Source: Protopterus annectens
Lineage: Eukaryota > Chordata > Ceratodontiformes > Protopteridae
NCBI RefSeq assembly: GCF_019279795.1
Contig: NC_056729.1
Location: 1,861,345,555 to 1,861,409,554, forward strand
Length of the DNA: 64,000 nucleotides
Direction of reading: 5' to 3'
Below, piece by piece: positions 1-12,509 of this stretch. How positions within the stretch are numbered: the stretch's first letter is position 1; the number at the start of each line of letters is the position of its first letter. The notes under the pieces are model-generated. The model had not been told where the DNA came from. It searched no databases and saw only the letters and a list, made by a program, of their open reading frames with translations. The translations under genes were made by a program, and so were the position numbers.

Positions 1-995
1 TACCATTTCTTGTTGAAGGGGAGGGATCCTCAAGGTCCCCTCTGGAAGAAGTCTCTTGAGAATATTCTTGAATTCTGCAAAGTGTGGGGATGGTACACTG
101 ATGTCCTCCCCCAGGATGAGTCTGTGTATCTTGAGGCCTTTGGAGCTGACTCATCTAATTTCTGGGTAGTACCCACTCTCAGACAAACTCATTGATTTAG
201 TGTCCATAATATGCATGGAAGAAACCGGATGTGGTGCAGCCTGTGCAGTATCAGCCCGACAAGATGTTAGCGTCCTGGAAAGACCAACCTCAGTGGAACA
301 AGGGACCCACTGTGCATGCCATTGTGGTGGTGGCAGTAGCCACTAAGATCTCTCAGTGGAAGGGAGGCTTTCTCTATACATCCCCGAACAGGCAGTCTTG
401 GACTTTGGATAGATTTCGAAAGCAAAGTTATGCTTCAGCAACATTTGCATTATAAATGCTGAAATACCTAACACTCATAGAGATTTCAGAAGGACTTGAC
501 CAGGGAACTGTCCATGTTTCTCTCTGGAGCAATAACTACAGAGTCGTGGAAAATGGAGGAGACTCAGCTGGCCATCTTAAAGTCCATTTCTAATGTGTCC
601 ATGAGTCTTTTATCCAGTGTAGCAGAGGGCACATCTAGGGCAGCATGCCCAGGCATTGCTGTACATTATTATGCCTGGATGCATCTCAGCAACTTTGCAG
701 ACAACTTCAAGATGTCCTTTCTGAATGCTTTTCTTCACAGATCAACACTCCTTAGGTCCAAAGTAAAAGATACACTTACTAGAAGTGAAAAAAATGTCAA
801 ATGCCTTTCTACCCTCTGCATCCTTTCCAGTCTTCAAAGGACATTTTCTCAGAACTGAAAAGGTCACAAGAGTCCAGTTCTGAAAATCTCCAGATTCTAT
901 ACACGACATTTCTGAAGATAGAACCTCCCAGAGGTGGGGGGGTTAACAACAATAGGCATTGTCCTTGAGGCAGGGTTGATCTGCAGAACCAAGGG
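1..995 (+). mobile_element. Old DIRS copy G, gag remnant
   Basis: Translated fragments resemble the late gag region of element A: a Pro-Asn-Arg motif followed by a 'D-R-F/Y-x-K' stretch near 390-430, and a 'SSRAA...SWM.L..FA..FK.SF.NA' stretch near 600-760 that parallels A at about 3,360-3,490. The bases just before 995 (ctgcagaaccaaggga) parallel the gag/RT boundary of A. The copy is old with many breaks, and it continues at 7,225 on the far side of element A. The left end lies outside the window. Confidence 0.7.
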
Positions 996-1150
996 ATGTG
1001 AAGTTGTTCTGTCTCGCCGTTTTGTTCTTACACATGGGTCAGAGCCGATCCCTTGGCTCCGAATCAGCCGCTTTTGAAGCTCAGACTCTCAGAGAAGCTT
1101 GAGACCCAGTGAATATCCCATGATGCCCTGCTATGAATCCCCAGATCTAG
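996..1150 (+). repeat. Left inverted terminal repeat of element A
   Basis: The sequence reads (reverse-complemented) again at 7,045-7,200: the shared stretch runs from 'ttgttcttacacatgggtc' to 'ccccagatctag'. It includes motif copies ggagccgat and tggctccga. It also contains a 'gaatatcccatgatgccc' block that occupies the position of the TATA-like block in the other elements. Confidence 0.9.
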
Positions 1151-1363
1151 TTTGCCGCTGCAACGGATCAACAGCTCGTCGGAGTTAGCTCGGGCCAGTG
1201 ACTTTAAATTCTAATTATTATCTCCTTAAAAAATTTTTTTTTTTAAGTATTAGATATATAGTAGAGTGTTTAATAGTATAGTGTCAGGATTCTGGTTAGT
1301 TTAGTTTGCTAGAACCGTTAAATAGTTACTTTTTCATCAGGCCTTTGGCCTTTCTTTGGCCGT

Positions 1364-1407
<44 letters not shown>
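1364..1407. repeat. (AT)n microsatellite
   Basis: An uninterrupted run of alternating A and T, about 22 units, lies in the untranslated leader of element A between the left terminal repeat and gag. It is followed by a short acatacatatgtatata tract. Confidence 0.95.
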
Positions 1408-1411
<4 letters not shown>

Positions 1412-1584
1412 CATATGTATATACAGTTAGAGTGGTAGTTTATATATATTTCTTAGCTAATAGTAGTAAAGTTTATTGTACATTTAAAACTCTATAGTTC
1501 GCGTGATATAGTAGATTGTTAAGATATAAACATTTATACATATCTTTACCTATATCTAAGGTTTGTTTTTGCTATTGTTAAACC

Positions 1585-3620
1585 ATGTCTGAAAAGCAAA
1601 AATCAGGGTTTAAATGGTGTGAATGTGGTCAGAAGATGTCAGTTACAGACAATCACTCCACCTGCGTTTACTGCTTAGGCTCGGTACACCTACAAGAGGT
1701 GTGCTCTATCTGCCATTCCTTTAGCGCCAGGGTCCTCCTGGAAAGGCGCAGGAAATTGGTGAATAGAGGACTCCTAAAGCCTGAATTTCAGGCTTCTTTA
1801 GATAAGACTGACACCTCTTCCAAGGCTTCAAAGGGGTCGAAGTCTTCCAAAGGATCCTCGGAGTCCAAGTCATCGGCTCCGAGTTCCTCTAGCATGGTCC
1901 GTGCATCGGCTCCACAGTCCTTGGAGCCGTGTATTGAGTCCTTGCCTCGGGATCCAGTTGTGGAACCGATATTGGAGACCCCTCAGTCTCCAATCCTTCA
2001 ATCGGTTCCATCTTCGGCCCCTTCGACCCATCCCTCGACTCATTCTTCCAGGCTCTCCGATGTGGATCTGGACCGAGTGGTTAAGAGGCTCTTAGATAAC
2101 CTGGCCCTGGCCAAAATGCTATCTGCTTCGAGCCACTTGGCTTCGAAGCCTGAAATGCCCCCCATGGCTTCTCCACCTCCTCCTCCGAAGCCAATCGAGC
2201 ATTCGGAGCCGGGTCAGATGGAACCGATATTGGTAGAACCCTTGGAGCCGAGGTTTGATCCTCCTCCCTCGGCTCCATCGACCTTGATCTCCTCGGTTCC
2301 GACGGAGGAATCTCGGGACCGACAGTCCCTCACCGACTCCGGGGTGGAGAGTCGAACTGATACTTCGGTTCTGACTCTTCCACTTGGGGCTTCGGCGCAG
2401 GTGGCCTCGGCTCCGTCCTCTGGATTGGAGCGGAGGGTCTTGGTCCGAGGAGAGCTGCTGGTCTCTTCGGAGCCGACTGACTTCTCGGACCGGGATTCTG
2501 GTGCCTTCGATGCCATGAGGAAGGTCATGGCTGCCAAGACCACTACCTCCTCGGATCTGTCTTCCCCTGCAACTAAGGGGCCTCGTTCTATCTCTTCCCT
2601 GCAGATCCCCACAAAGCGTCGAGATCCAGGGCCTCAGCCCGTTTGGGTGGCCCCTGCTCTCCAGGAACTTCACCGGACGCCCCCACCGATGAAGTCCCTA
2701 GGAAGAGATTGTGCAAGAGGAGGCACTTGGATTCCCCACAGGAATCTCTAACATCAGATACCGACTTGGAGGAATCAGAAGGGTCCCCACGGACCCCCTC
2801 AGAAGATGTCTCCTTCGCAGACATATTGGAAATCTTAAGGCAGAGGGGTGATTGACAGTCCCTTGCCCCCTCTGAGGATGAGTCGGTTCTCCTGAAGGCC
2901 TTCGGATCTCAACCATCCACCTCCTGGGTTACGCCGCCCTTCGATGAGCTGATGGAACTGGTTGCTCGAAGGGCGTGGGAATCACCTGACTCAGTGGAAC
3001 CGGTCCCACGCAGGCCCAATAAATTTATTACTTCCCCCACAGACAAGGCCTTTCTTACAAAAGGAGTCCCAGTTGATGCCATGGTGGTGGCGGCTGCCAC
3101 CAAGAAAGAGATGTCGGAAACCTCTTTGGCTGTCCATCCTCCTAATAGAGATTCTAGGACGATGGACAGATATTGGAAGCGCATATTTAGTTCTGCGGCA
3201 TTTTCCATGAGGTCGCTCAACTACCTGACACATTTTACCCGCCTTCAGCGAGATCTCCTAAAAGAGCTGGGAGATGCTCTTCAGGGTAATACAACTGATG
3301 CAGTCTCAGAAAAGGTGACTGCACAACTCAACACCCTTAATTCAATAGTAAACTCATCCATGCGCCTCATTTCATATGCGGCCTATGGATCGAGTAGGGC
3401 AGCAGGCTCAGTGATAGCTCTTCGGAGGCAATCCTGGATGCGCCTTTGCTCCTTTGCGGAAGCCTTTAAATCTTCATTTGTCAATACCCCATTCGACGGG
3501 TCCGCCTTGTTCGGTTCCAAAGTTAAGGAGACACTTACTAGGTGTGAACAGGAAGGGAAGACTATGTTTGCTGTAGGGGTCTGTTTTTCCACTCCAACCA
3601 GACTGTACCCCAAAGGGCAA
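1585..3620 (+). pseudogene. gag-like region of DIRS element A
   Basis: The region opens with a Cys-rich head (C-x-C-G-x-K ... C-x2-C-L-G ... C-x2-C) that recurs at the same place in D, E, H and I. A long Ser/Pro/Glu-rich low-complexity stretch follows, then a conserved core with 'DSRTMDRYWK' and 'SSRAAGSVIALRRQSWMRLC'. In DIRS elements this first frame is the presumed structural (gag-like) protein. The low-complexity part is unusually rich in TCGGCTCCG and its complement. It is a fossil; the later part is broken. Confidence 0.8.
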
Positions 3621-3839
3621 TGAAGTGGAAAAATGTGGTTCCGAAAACCTCAAGGAGCTTTCCAGAACACACCTACCGATACCCCCTCTAGAGGCAGAGG
3701 AGGGGGCAGAAATGGAAGACACCGTCCAAACGGCAGAGGCGGTCCGCAGAACCAGGGCGACAGGGATCAGTTCTCTGGTAAGCCCTATCAGCGTTCCTGA
3801 AAGGAAGCCCGGCTGTCCTACTCTGGAGGCAGTCGGGGT

Positions 3840-5590
3840 CGCTTGGCTTTATACCCAGACACCTGGCTAAACATTACAACGGACTCTTGGGTAAAAAGCG
3901 TCATTGCCAGAGGTTATTACATCCCCTTTATAAAAACCCCACCTTTATGTACAAGGATCCCAGACGTGCCACCCAGTCTGAGAAAATTAGCAGCCGTAGA
4001 AATCCAAAAGCTGCTGGACAAAAGAGTCATTCATCCAGTCCCGTCGGACCAAATAGGATCCGGAACTTACTCAAGGTTCTTTTTAGTTCCAAAGAAAACA
4101 GGGGACTGGAGGCCCATACTAGACCTCAGCAAACTCAACACCTTTGTCAAGAAGGAAAAGTTCCGGATGGTCATGCTGCAGTCGATTCTCCCGTTCCTGG
4201 CAACGGGCGATTGGATGTGCTCTGTAGATCTCAAGGATGCTTACTACCACATCAAAATGGACAGATCATCCAGAGATCACCTGCGTTTCCGGCTGGGGGC
4301 CAGTCATTATCAATTCAGAGCCCTGCCCTTTGGTCTCACCACAGCCCCTAGGGTGTTCACCAAATGTATGGCAGTGGTCACGGCTCACCTGAGACGGTTG
4401 GGATTCCGGGTGTTTCCATATCTGGACGACTGGCTCCTCACCGCCACCTCCAGGCATCAACTAATCCTAGCAAGAGACTACACCATACACCTTTGCTCCC
4501 AGTTGGGTATTACCCTCAATTTCGAAAAATCTGCGCTATCGCCCTCGCAGCATATTACATTTATAGGGGCAGAACTAGACACCGTCAACGCAAGAATCAG
4601 GTTGCCCCAATCAAGAATCACAACACTATAAGATCAATTATCCAGGCTCTTAGCCTGCAACAAAGCTCCAGCGTCCCAAATACTACAGCTTTTAGGCACA
4701 ATGGCAGTCACTTTGATAGCAGTCCCGTTAGGCCGCATGCACATGCGAATTCTCCAGTGGTTACTTTTCGCGCAATGGTCGTACCAGCAACTACCCATGT
4801 CACACGAGATCCGATTAACCAATCTTTGCAAGAAAGATCTCAGCTGGTGGTTGCACAGCGACCAAGTACTAATAGGACGTCCCTTTCTTCTTCCCCAACC
4901 CACAGCCACAGTGACCACGGATGCTTCCCTGATAGGGTGGGAGGTCTATTTCAGGGAAAGACTGTCCAAGGCACTTGGTCAAACATGGAAACGCACCTGC
5001 ATATAAATGTCCTAGAGCTGAGAGCGGTGTTCTTAGCGTTGCAACACTTTCACGACTCTTTTCCTCCGGGCACAATTGCTATCCAGACGGACAACATGTC
5101 GGTTGTCTGGTACATCAACAAACAAGGGGAAACCAGATCGTACCTTTTGTGCCGGGAGGCCCTAAGGATTTGGCAATGGGCTGTATCCACCAGACACTTT
5201 CTGATAGCAATGCACATCCCGGGGACATCCAACGTGATAGCGGACAAACTAAGCAGAGCCATGCTGTTGCCTCACGAGTGGTCTCTCAATCAACAAGTAG
5301 CGGAAAACATTTTCCGCAGATGGGGCCAGCCTTGCTGCGACCTATTTGCATCTCCGATGAATGCCAAATGCAGCAGCTACTTTGCCCTTTATCCCCCACC
5401 GGGGAAGGAACCGAGGGATGTGCTCGTACACGATTGGCCCCCGGGTCTCCTATATGCTTTTCTGCCAATACCTCTAATTCCCAAATTCATGCAGAAAGCC
5501 AAAAGTCTGGGAAGGACTGTGATTTCAATAGCCCCGTCTTGGCCTCGGCAGATTTTGTTTCCCTTCCTGCGGAAATATCAACTGGAAGAA
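3840..5590 (+). pseudogene. RT-RNase H region of DIRS element A
   Basis: RT landmarks read in order: 'RPILDLSKLNTFV', 'CSVDLKDAYYHIKM', 'LPFGLTTAPRVFTK' and the catalytic 'FPYLDDWL'. RNase H landmarks follow: 'TTDASLIGW', 'ELRAVFLALQHF', 'QTDNMSVVWYINKQGG' and 'ADKLSR'. Downstream is the DIRS-typical 'CDLFASPMNAKC' block. RNase H and recombinase frames overlap in this family. It is broken in several places. Confidence 0.9.
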
Positions 5591-5599
5591 CCATGGATC

Positions 5600-6735
5600 C
5601 TGGACCCAGTGCCGGATCTTCTGACTCATTCGTCGGGAGTTCTCCATCCCTCCCTCCCGCCCCTGAAACTGACAGCTTGGCTGCTCCGATTCCCACACTA
5701 GCCAGGTCACATGAGTTGTCTTCTGTGGTCCAACATATTATAGTTTCATCTCATAAGCTTTCTACCAGGAAACTATATAACAGCAAATGGAAACGATTTG
5801 TTCACTAGGCTTCTCAACACGACACGGACCCTTATGTAGCACCTATCCATATCATTTTAGACTTCTTGTCGTCGTTGTTCCATAATGGCACGGCTGCTGC
5901 CACCATTAGAGTTCAATTGGCTGCTATCTCAAACTTCCATGTAGGCTTCAGCGGCTCTAACATCATGTCGCATAGGCTTTGTAAAGCATTTTTAAAAGGG
6001 ACCCATCATCTCAGGCCACCTATTAGGCATCCTGTCTACCCCTGGAATTTGAATCTGGTTTTATCCCAACTGATGCTCGCCCCCTTTGAACCTGCTTCAT
6101 CTTGTCATTTAAAGTTTTTGTCTTGGAAAACTTTATTTCTGGTAGCCATTACGTCTGCATGCAGGGTCTCCGAACTTCAAGCCTTGTCCTTCAAACCCCC
6201 ATATTTGATTTTTCATCCTGATAGGGTGTCCCTCAGGACAAATCCTACCTTTCTTCCCAAGATCTTTTCGGAAAGTAATTTGAATCAGTCCATTGAGCTC
6301 CCAACCTTCTTCAAACACCATACCAACAAACTAGAATATATGTTACACAAGCTTGATGTACATAGACAACTGAAGTTCTATCTGGATAGAACAAAGGATT
6401 TCAGATAATCGAATCAACTCTTCGTGTCTTATGCAGAAAATAAAAAAGGTGTCTGAGTATCAAAAATCACATTATCCAAGTGGCTCTCTGATTGCATCAG
6501 ATTCATTTATGCTTCTACTAATCAGCCATTAGAAACCAATGTCAAAGTCCATTCTACACGAGCTGTTTCTACATCATTGGCTCATGCAGCTCGTTTACCT
6601 TTAGATACCATCTGTGCAGCTGCCACGTGGTCAAAACCTTACACATTTATCACTCACTACAAAGTGGATAAGACCTCCAGGGACAGGGCTACGTTTGGTT
6701 CCACTGTGCTCAGGATTGTTCTCCCGTGAGCCACC
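5600..6735 (+). pseudogene. Tyrosine recombinase region of DIRS element A
   Basis: Phage-integrase-fold landmarks include 'STRKLYNSKWKRF' near the start of the DNA-binding domain and 'FLSWKTLFLVAITSACRVSEL' carrying the first catalytic Arg. Later come an 'H-S-T-R-A' block near 6,550 and 'AATWSKPYTFITHYK' near 6,620-6,665. DIRS elements use this enzyme rather than a DDE integrase to insert a circular DNA. It is a fossil with a few breaks. Confidence 0.88.
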
Positions 6736-6754
6736 CAGGATGAGGGTGCTTGGG

Positions 6755-6868
6755 ACGCTACCCAAGTGTAAGAACAAAATGGCGAGACAGAACAACTTCA
6801 CATAAAGAAGTTATGTCCTTACCATAACGTTCCATGTGAGTTGTTCATCTCGCCTTTTTGTTCTTACA
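6755..6868 (+). repeat. Internal complementary region of element A
   Basis: The first half (to about 6,802) is the reverse complement of the left terminus (tgtgaagttgttctgtctcg). The second half is the reverse complement of the right terminus (...ccataacgttccatgtg...). The two termini therefore meet here head to tail, as expected for the DIRS template that restores the ends during circle formation. Confidence 0.9.
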
Positions 6869-7044
6869 TTCCCGCCCACCTTCCCCCTCCAGTCGAGTGA
6901 GATGGTTGCCTTGGTAGATTGGTCCAGCTGTCAGTCTGTTTAGACATTCCAGCTCTGCTTCTCTCCCCCTACTCTTATAGTTTTCTAAGTAGGTAGACTT
7001 TATAGTTTTATTCTGTCCATAGGCTGTCTTGGTTGCAGCATACT

Positions 7045-7224
7045 AGATCTGGGGATTCATAGCAGGGCATCATGGGATATTCACTAGGTCTCGAGCTTCT
7101 CTGAGAGTCTGAGCTTCAAAAGTGGCCGATTCGGAGCTGAGGGATCGGCTCCGACCCATGTGTAAGAACAAAAAGGCGAGATGAACAACTCACATGGAAC
7201 GTTATGGTAAGGACATAACTTCTT
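7045..7224 (+). repeat. Right inverted terminal repeat of element A
   Basis: Reverse complement of the left repeat, plus a roughly 30-base right-only extension ending in 'ggaacgttatggtaaggac' and then ataacttct. The right-only extension is matched by the second half of the internal complementary region. Confidence 0.88.
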
Positions 7225-7500
7225 TTTTTGAAGCCCATTTGCTGACATACCCTTCCAGTGCTCCTAAAAGATTGCCTAGCTACCACATACTAGAGGCAGT
7301 TGGGTGATATCTGATTCTGCACACTAACACCTGGTCAGCCATCACTCCCAATATTTGGTTGTAGAAAGTTGCATCCAGAGGCTGTGCCCTACTCTTGATT
7401 TGCCAGCTGTAAAAGTCACAAAGAAAACTTCCTGATATTCCATCCTCTCAGAGGAAAGCAGCAGCTCAAGAAATCGCTGTGATTTTAAATGCATTTATGC
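7225..7500 (+). mobile_element. Old DIRS copy G, early RT remnant
   Basis: Directly after element A the sequence 'ctagaggcagttgggtgat' and 'acacctggtcagccatcac' parallels the start of the RT region in A (about 3,825-3,890). This is the continuation of copy G across the insertion. It fades into unrecognised sequence near 7,500, where the leader of copy C probably starts. It is heavily decayed. Confidence 0.65.
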
Positions 7501-10025
7501 TTTTCAAACTATTAAACCAGCTTAATTTTGAATTGCAAGGCAGTACTGAGTTCCTTTTCTGTGGTACCTGACTTTGTCTTGGTTTAAAGTTTATTTGCTG
7601 GGTGCCAGTTTGAGTTTCTTGGAGTTCTCTAAGATTTCCTTACTTGGCACTTGTGTCTTCTAGCTAGCTCTTTGGCTTCATTCTTTTTTTCTGTACTCCA
7701 AACCACTTTTTCATCCTTTTAAGGCACTTGTTTCCTTTCACACCTTCCCTACAGAAAAAAAACTTATTTTCTTTCTTATAGGATTGCTGGGATTTTTGCT
7801 TAATTGCCCTAGGTTTAATAGTGTTTTGTTGCTCTGGTCTTTGTTCTTGGTGTGTAAAATATGTGGATCTTTCAGGGACCAGGGTTTTACAAGGTCGTGA
7901 TAAACTAGTTTTGAAGGACCTTCCTCCTGGCCAGGTAGGAGGGTCGGCTCTTTGACATCTGAAACATCATCTCCCTTTTCTAAAAAGGCCGATAAACCAA
8001 AGGTTTACAAGAGAAGGAAAAGGAAAGAGAGAAACGTGAAGAGAGAGAGCGAGAGCGTAGGGAAAAAGAGTTGATAAATCCAGAAAAAAGGTCTCTGGCC
8101 CCATCTGTCCAGTCCGGCCCAACTCCGAAGACCCCAAAGTGCTCGTATTCACCTGCTTTGGAGGTTCATCGGATACATTCACCATCTCCATCGCTTCATT
8201 TCTCCCCGGAGTTAGCTAGCCCAAGGACTGCATTCACCTTTTTACAGGAGAAACAATGCTTGTCTTAACCACCATCAGTGGCTTTGTCACTGAGTTTGTC
8301 AGAAACTGAAATGGTTGGGATGATGCAAACGTTTCTTAGGACAAAGATTCATCTGGGGATCTTCCTGGTACCTACCCCTTTGGTGTCTCTGGGCATGGCC
8401 CCTACTTCCCTGCCATTGATCTCTCCTGTTCTGGTCCGACCATCATATTCAGTGCCCTTTGATCAGATTTTCTGCCATAGAGCATCCATGTCACAGCTGG
8501 CAGCACTATCAACTTTGACTCCAATGATTTCCCTGACTCTCTTGACTCCAGCCTTGTTGGCTTGGGCTGTGGGTTGGGGTTGACTCCCAAGGTTTCACAG
8601 CCTTCCTTGCCCCTCAGTGCTTTGGCTGTGGACATCTTGGTAGAGTTGTCTGCCTTGGAGCAGAGTCAGATCAGAGCCTGGGATATTCAGTCCCTGTCCT
8701 CAGGTCAGGGGGCACTGCTTCAGCTGTGGTTTTGGCTTCTACTTTCCAGGTACTTGAAAGGGTTCTCTCTCCATACTCAGAGAGGATGTGACTCTGTGTC
8801 ACTCTGCTCCATTCCCACCCCTTGTAGTTAATATTACTATGTCCGCTCATGCTGTTGGACAGGGACAGTCAGCCTTGAGGGCTCTTGCTGGGCAAGCTTA
8901 CCTTCTGATTCTGACTCTTCCCCAGAAGCCCCTTGGGGGAGGACCTGAGGAAATGGGCCTGTAAGAGAAGGCATTTGGACTCATCTCCAGAGTCTGTTAC
9001 AGAAGAAACCAATTTTGATGAAGGGGGCAGAGTTCCATTATACCCTCTGGAAGACATCTCTTTTGGAGACCATCTGGAGTTGATGAAGGAAATAGGGGCT
9101 AATGGGACCATGCATCTGCTATTTAAGACAATTGATTGCACAGTAAGGGCAGCACACACCGGTATTGCCTCCTCATTGGCATGCCTGTATGTGTCTATGT
9201 GATTTTGTGAAAAGCTTCAACATGTCCTTTATCAATGCTCCCTTTGGTGGTTCAACCATTTTTTGGACCTAAGGCAGAACAAACTCTTACCAGAAGGGAA
9301 CAGGAAGGTAAGTCCCTGTCTGCAGTTGGCATACTGCTTTCCACCTCACAAAGGACTTTTTTTCAAAACTAAAAGGGTGGAAAGAAGTTAGTGTCAAATC
9401 CCAGGGTTCTGCTGACAGGCACCCCCCCCCAAGGCTGAGGGGGAGAATTTTAAAATGTTGTCCCAAGTCAGAGGTGGAATGAAAAAACAAGGGGTTTGAG
9501 GTCCTTTTACAGAGACACCATTCCAGCTCTCCTGAACAGTTGCCCAGCTGACACAATCTGGAAGTAGTTTGGGGGTGTTTATTTCTGCACTCTCAATCCT
9601 GGCAGGTCATCACCCGAGGATAGTTACCAGAGACTACATTATGTCCATTGTTTCCCTTCCTTAGAAGAGGAAAAGGTTTTCTAATGTTTCACCCAGTCTG
9701 GAATTGGCTGCAAAAGAGGCAGTGAAGCAGCTGGAAAAGAATTGTCCATGAGGTCCCACCAGACCAGCAAGGATCTGAAATGTATTCATGATTTTTTTTG
9801 GTTCAGAAAGAAACAGTGGACCTGTAGACCTAAGTTACCTTGACCATTAAGTAAAACAGATGAAGTTTTGTATGGTCACAGTTCAGTCCATACTACCTCT
9901 TCTGAGGAAGGATGACTGGATATGCTTGATAGATCTCCCTTTTTTAATTTCTCCAAGTCTTTTGGGTTTCTCATACCTTGACAGGAATGGACCCCATTCC
10001 AAAGTCAAAGTATGATTAAGTTCAT
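7501..10025 (+). mobile_element. Old DIRS copy C: leader, gag and early RT
   Basis: 7,501-7,960 looks like an untranslated leader; I see no clear left terminal repeat. A charged, low-complexity gag-like stretch begins near 7,960, and the 'K-R-R-H-L-D-S-S-P-E-S' block with 'EDISFGDHLEL' near 8,950-9,080 matches gag of A. RT-start similarity begins near 9,550 and runs to the LINE at about 10,026 ('RKDDW.C.IDL' near 9,910). Copy C resumes at 14,396, 26,222 and 30,021. It is old, with tens of breaks. Confidence 0.7.
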
Positions 10026-10040
10026 GAAATGAATATTGTT

Positions 10041-10907
10041 TCAATCTTTGATTCCAGCCAGAAGTGCTCTTCTCAGCACCCGCAATGTGCCCAGTAATGA
10101 CTCCTCCTGCAATTCGTACAAAATTACATGTATTGGTAACGTATCTAAATATGATTGTAGATTCTTTTTGTAAGACCTGTTGCTCCTACTACTATTGGAA
10201 CTGTCTGGGTATCTTTCTTCCACATTTTTCTGCCTGCAAATCCTGATATTTTATAACTTTGTGTCTCTCTGTATGAAAGACACTTTAGTCATTGGGTGTG
10301 GTGATTTCAGTGAACAATGCTACTTTTGTCTTTTTTTCGTGGACCACTATCTCCACTTTTCTAGCATCTGTCTTTTAAACTGTGGGTAATGGGTGGTCCC
10401 ACGTGATGTAGACTTAATTTTCTGTGATGCTTTGTGACTCATGTTTCCAGTGTTTTCCAGCCACTTCAGTACCATAATATTTGCACAATCCCCAGTGCAA
10501 CAGTCTTGCACATTATTAGCCCTTTCAGTATACAATCCTTCTGCCATTAGTATGTTGCAGCCAGCAAGGAGATGTGCAACTGTTTCCAATTCTGTTTTAC
10601 AAAACCTACATTTGTCTGGTTTTCCCACATGCTCAATAGACTTTATAAACCAATGTGTATGCAACCCACTCTCTTGGGCCACCAATATTAACCATTCATC
10701 TGTTGATTTGAATTCACCTCTCCTTAACCATTCCTGTGTTTGATCTTGATCAACATGAGGTTCTTTCAGACGTTTTCTGTACTTGCAACTAAATTTATGC
10801 ATTTTCCACATTTCTTGCCTTCTCATCTGGTCCTTCACCTTATATTCTTTCTTTTGTTTTTTGGCACATTCAGTTGCTGTCTGATTTTTATCTACTTCTG
10901 GTTTCAT
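10041..10907 (-). pseudogene. C-terminal part of LINE pol (zinc knuckle and endonuclease-side domain)
   Basis: The largest open piece covers about 186 codons ending near 10,347 and includes 'CRFCKTELETVAHLLAGC' (the CCHC knuckle) followed by 'LYTERANNV' and a Lys/Arg-rich segment. A further piece to 10,041 carries 'KKNLQSYLDTLP' and 'LLGTLRVLRRAL', which resemble the extreme C terminus of R2/R4-type LINE proteins. The two pieces lie in different frames. The second copy of this LINE (from 20,228) lacks the last ~185 bases. Confidence 0.7.
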
Positions 10908-10967
10908 TTCCCTTCCTGCTTGACACTAATGAGCTTCTGCTAGATTAAGCAGAGAAGTCATCTTAGA

Positions 10968-11640
10968 TTAATTCTCCTCATGTTTCAAAACATTCACTGC
11001 GTTTGGGTCTTGTGAGGTCAGCAAATATGTGTGCAGTCCCACGTTTGGCGATCTGTACATGTAATCAGTTTCAGGGAGGCCTATCCCTCCTTCAGAGTGG
11101 GGAATATATAATCTTGGTATGCACTGATTTTTGTAAATCATTTGGTGAGCATAAAGCATCCTCGTTTTCCTGTCTAATCTATCCAAGATGTTTTGGGGCG
11201 AGTCAGTCACTCCAAAACTGTAAGTTAGGACAGAAAGGGCAAATTGGTTTATAGCTTGAATTTTATTCCTACATGTCAACCCTGTTTTTAGGATTAATTT
11301 AAGTCTTCTGAATTATTCCTTACTAAATTTTATTCAGATTTGTTTATCTTTTGTTGGTGATCCTTTATCAATTCCCAAATATTTATACACTCCCTCTTGC
11401 TCAAGTTCTTTTATATCACATTTTTGCCCCAAACTGATGTTTCCTTGGTGCTGCAGTTTTCCTGCTTTACAGGTTGCTTTTGCTCATTTATCAAGACCAA
11501 ATGACATTCTTATAATATCTGAAAAAGTTTTGACAAGTTGCAGTTGTGCTTTCATTTCCTCATTTGATGAGCTGTGCAGTTTTTAAATCATCGACAAAAA
11601 GAAGATAAGTCTTTACACTTTGTTGTTTTCTAGGAGCCAG
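10968..11640 (-). pseudogene. LINE pol, RT thumb/linker part
   Basis: Open minus-strand piece of 103 codons (10,968-11,279) with 'INQFALSVLTYSFGV', 'LDRKTRMLYAHQMIY' and 'RLYIPHSEGGIGL'. These are typical of the region between RT and zinc knuckle in R2/R4-like elements. Upstream to 11,640 the frame is interrupted, but 'FGLDK', 'GKLQHQGNI' and a DDLK palm motif can be read. Confidence 0.7.
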
Positions 11641-11749
11641 ATTATAGCCATGTTAAGTAGTCACCTTCATAGGTATGTACTAGGCTAATGGCCCTGGAGC
11701 CTTTACAAGCCTAGCCCATAGAAGTGCCCTGGCATCGTGCTGCCCAACA

Positions 11750-12370
11750 TTAGTTCCCAGTGCCTCTGTCAAGTAGAGCCACTGGAGTGATCCCCGGGAT
11801 GAACTTTCTATTTCCCATCCACTCATCAAGATTTCTCTTGAAGAGGGCCAGTGAGGTTCTCTGCTTGGCATGTATGGGAAGTCTGTTCCAGGGCATGGGC
11901 AGTCTCTGGGTTATGAACCTGTCCCTCCAGCATGTTCTGTTGAGTGTGGTAATGAGGTTGAGGTCTCTGGAGTGTGTGGTGCGGAGGGATTGGGATTTCT
12001 TTAGATGTAACACTTCTAACAGAGGTGGGTCAGACATGGCTTTGTAAGTTAACCAGAGATCGCCTCTTAGTAGACGATATGAGAGAGAGAATAGCTGGAG
12101 TTTTTTGAGTCTGTCCGTGTAGGACATGTGTTTAAGGCCTAGGAACATCTTTGTGAGGTACTTTTGTGGCCTCTCTGGCTGTTGCAGGTGTCTAGTGAGG
12201 TACATGCCAAGTGGGGCATTATACTCTGACTGGTCTAATGAGGGAAGAGTAGAAAGAAATGATGACCTCTTTCTTTTTGGATGCAAAACTCTTGGTAATA
12301 AGATGTGCCACATAGAAGGATTTTCTGACCACAGTGGCAATGTGGTGGTCGAAGGAGAGGTTGCTGTCAA
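11750..12370 (-). pseudogene. CR1/L2-like LINE, C-terminal region of pol
   Basis: An open stretch of 206 codons includes 'EYNAPLGMYLTRHLQQPERPQKYLTK', given here only in part, then 'YRLLRGDLWLTYKAM', 'TCWRDRFITQRLP' and 'FKRNLDEWMGNRKF'. This is the usual end of CR1/L2 LINE polyproteins (RT thumb and connection). The same block is recognisable in every LINE copy of this window, at about 43.8-44.3, 59.9-60.8 and 63.4-63.9 kb, and in the duplicate at 21.9-22.2 kb. Confidence 0.78.
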
Positions 12371-12509
12371 CCTGTGTCCCCAGATCTCTTATAATGCCTT
12401 CAGTGTTCAATGGGCTCCCATTGATGTGGTAATTAGTGGGAACTGAGTTTTTCCCAAAGAGGCTGACGACATTTTTTGGCATTAAGCTTAAGGCCATGGT
12501 TTTGACGCT

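Larger units (their letters stand above)
996..7224 (+). mobile_element. DIRS-type retrotransposon, element A
   Basis: This is a complete-length DIRS element of 6.2 kb with the family's hallmark layout: inverted terminal repeats, gag, RT-RNase H, tyrosine recombinase, and an internal complementary region (ICR) before the right terminal repeat. The family inserts by recombinase and makes no target duplication, which fits the flanks: G's gag/RT boundary lies on both sides with nothing obviously duplicated. The two terminal repeats are about 93% identical by eye over 120 bases, so it is fairly young. It is broken, with roughly half a dozen breaks. It lies inside old copy G. Confidence 0.9.

Noticed and set aside
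1901-2824. Minus-strand open frames of 130-184 codons over the gag region of element A
   Set aside because: They are antisense shadows of the Ser/Pro-rich gag region and show no domain.
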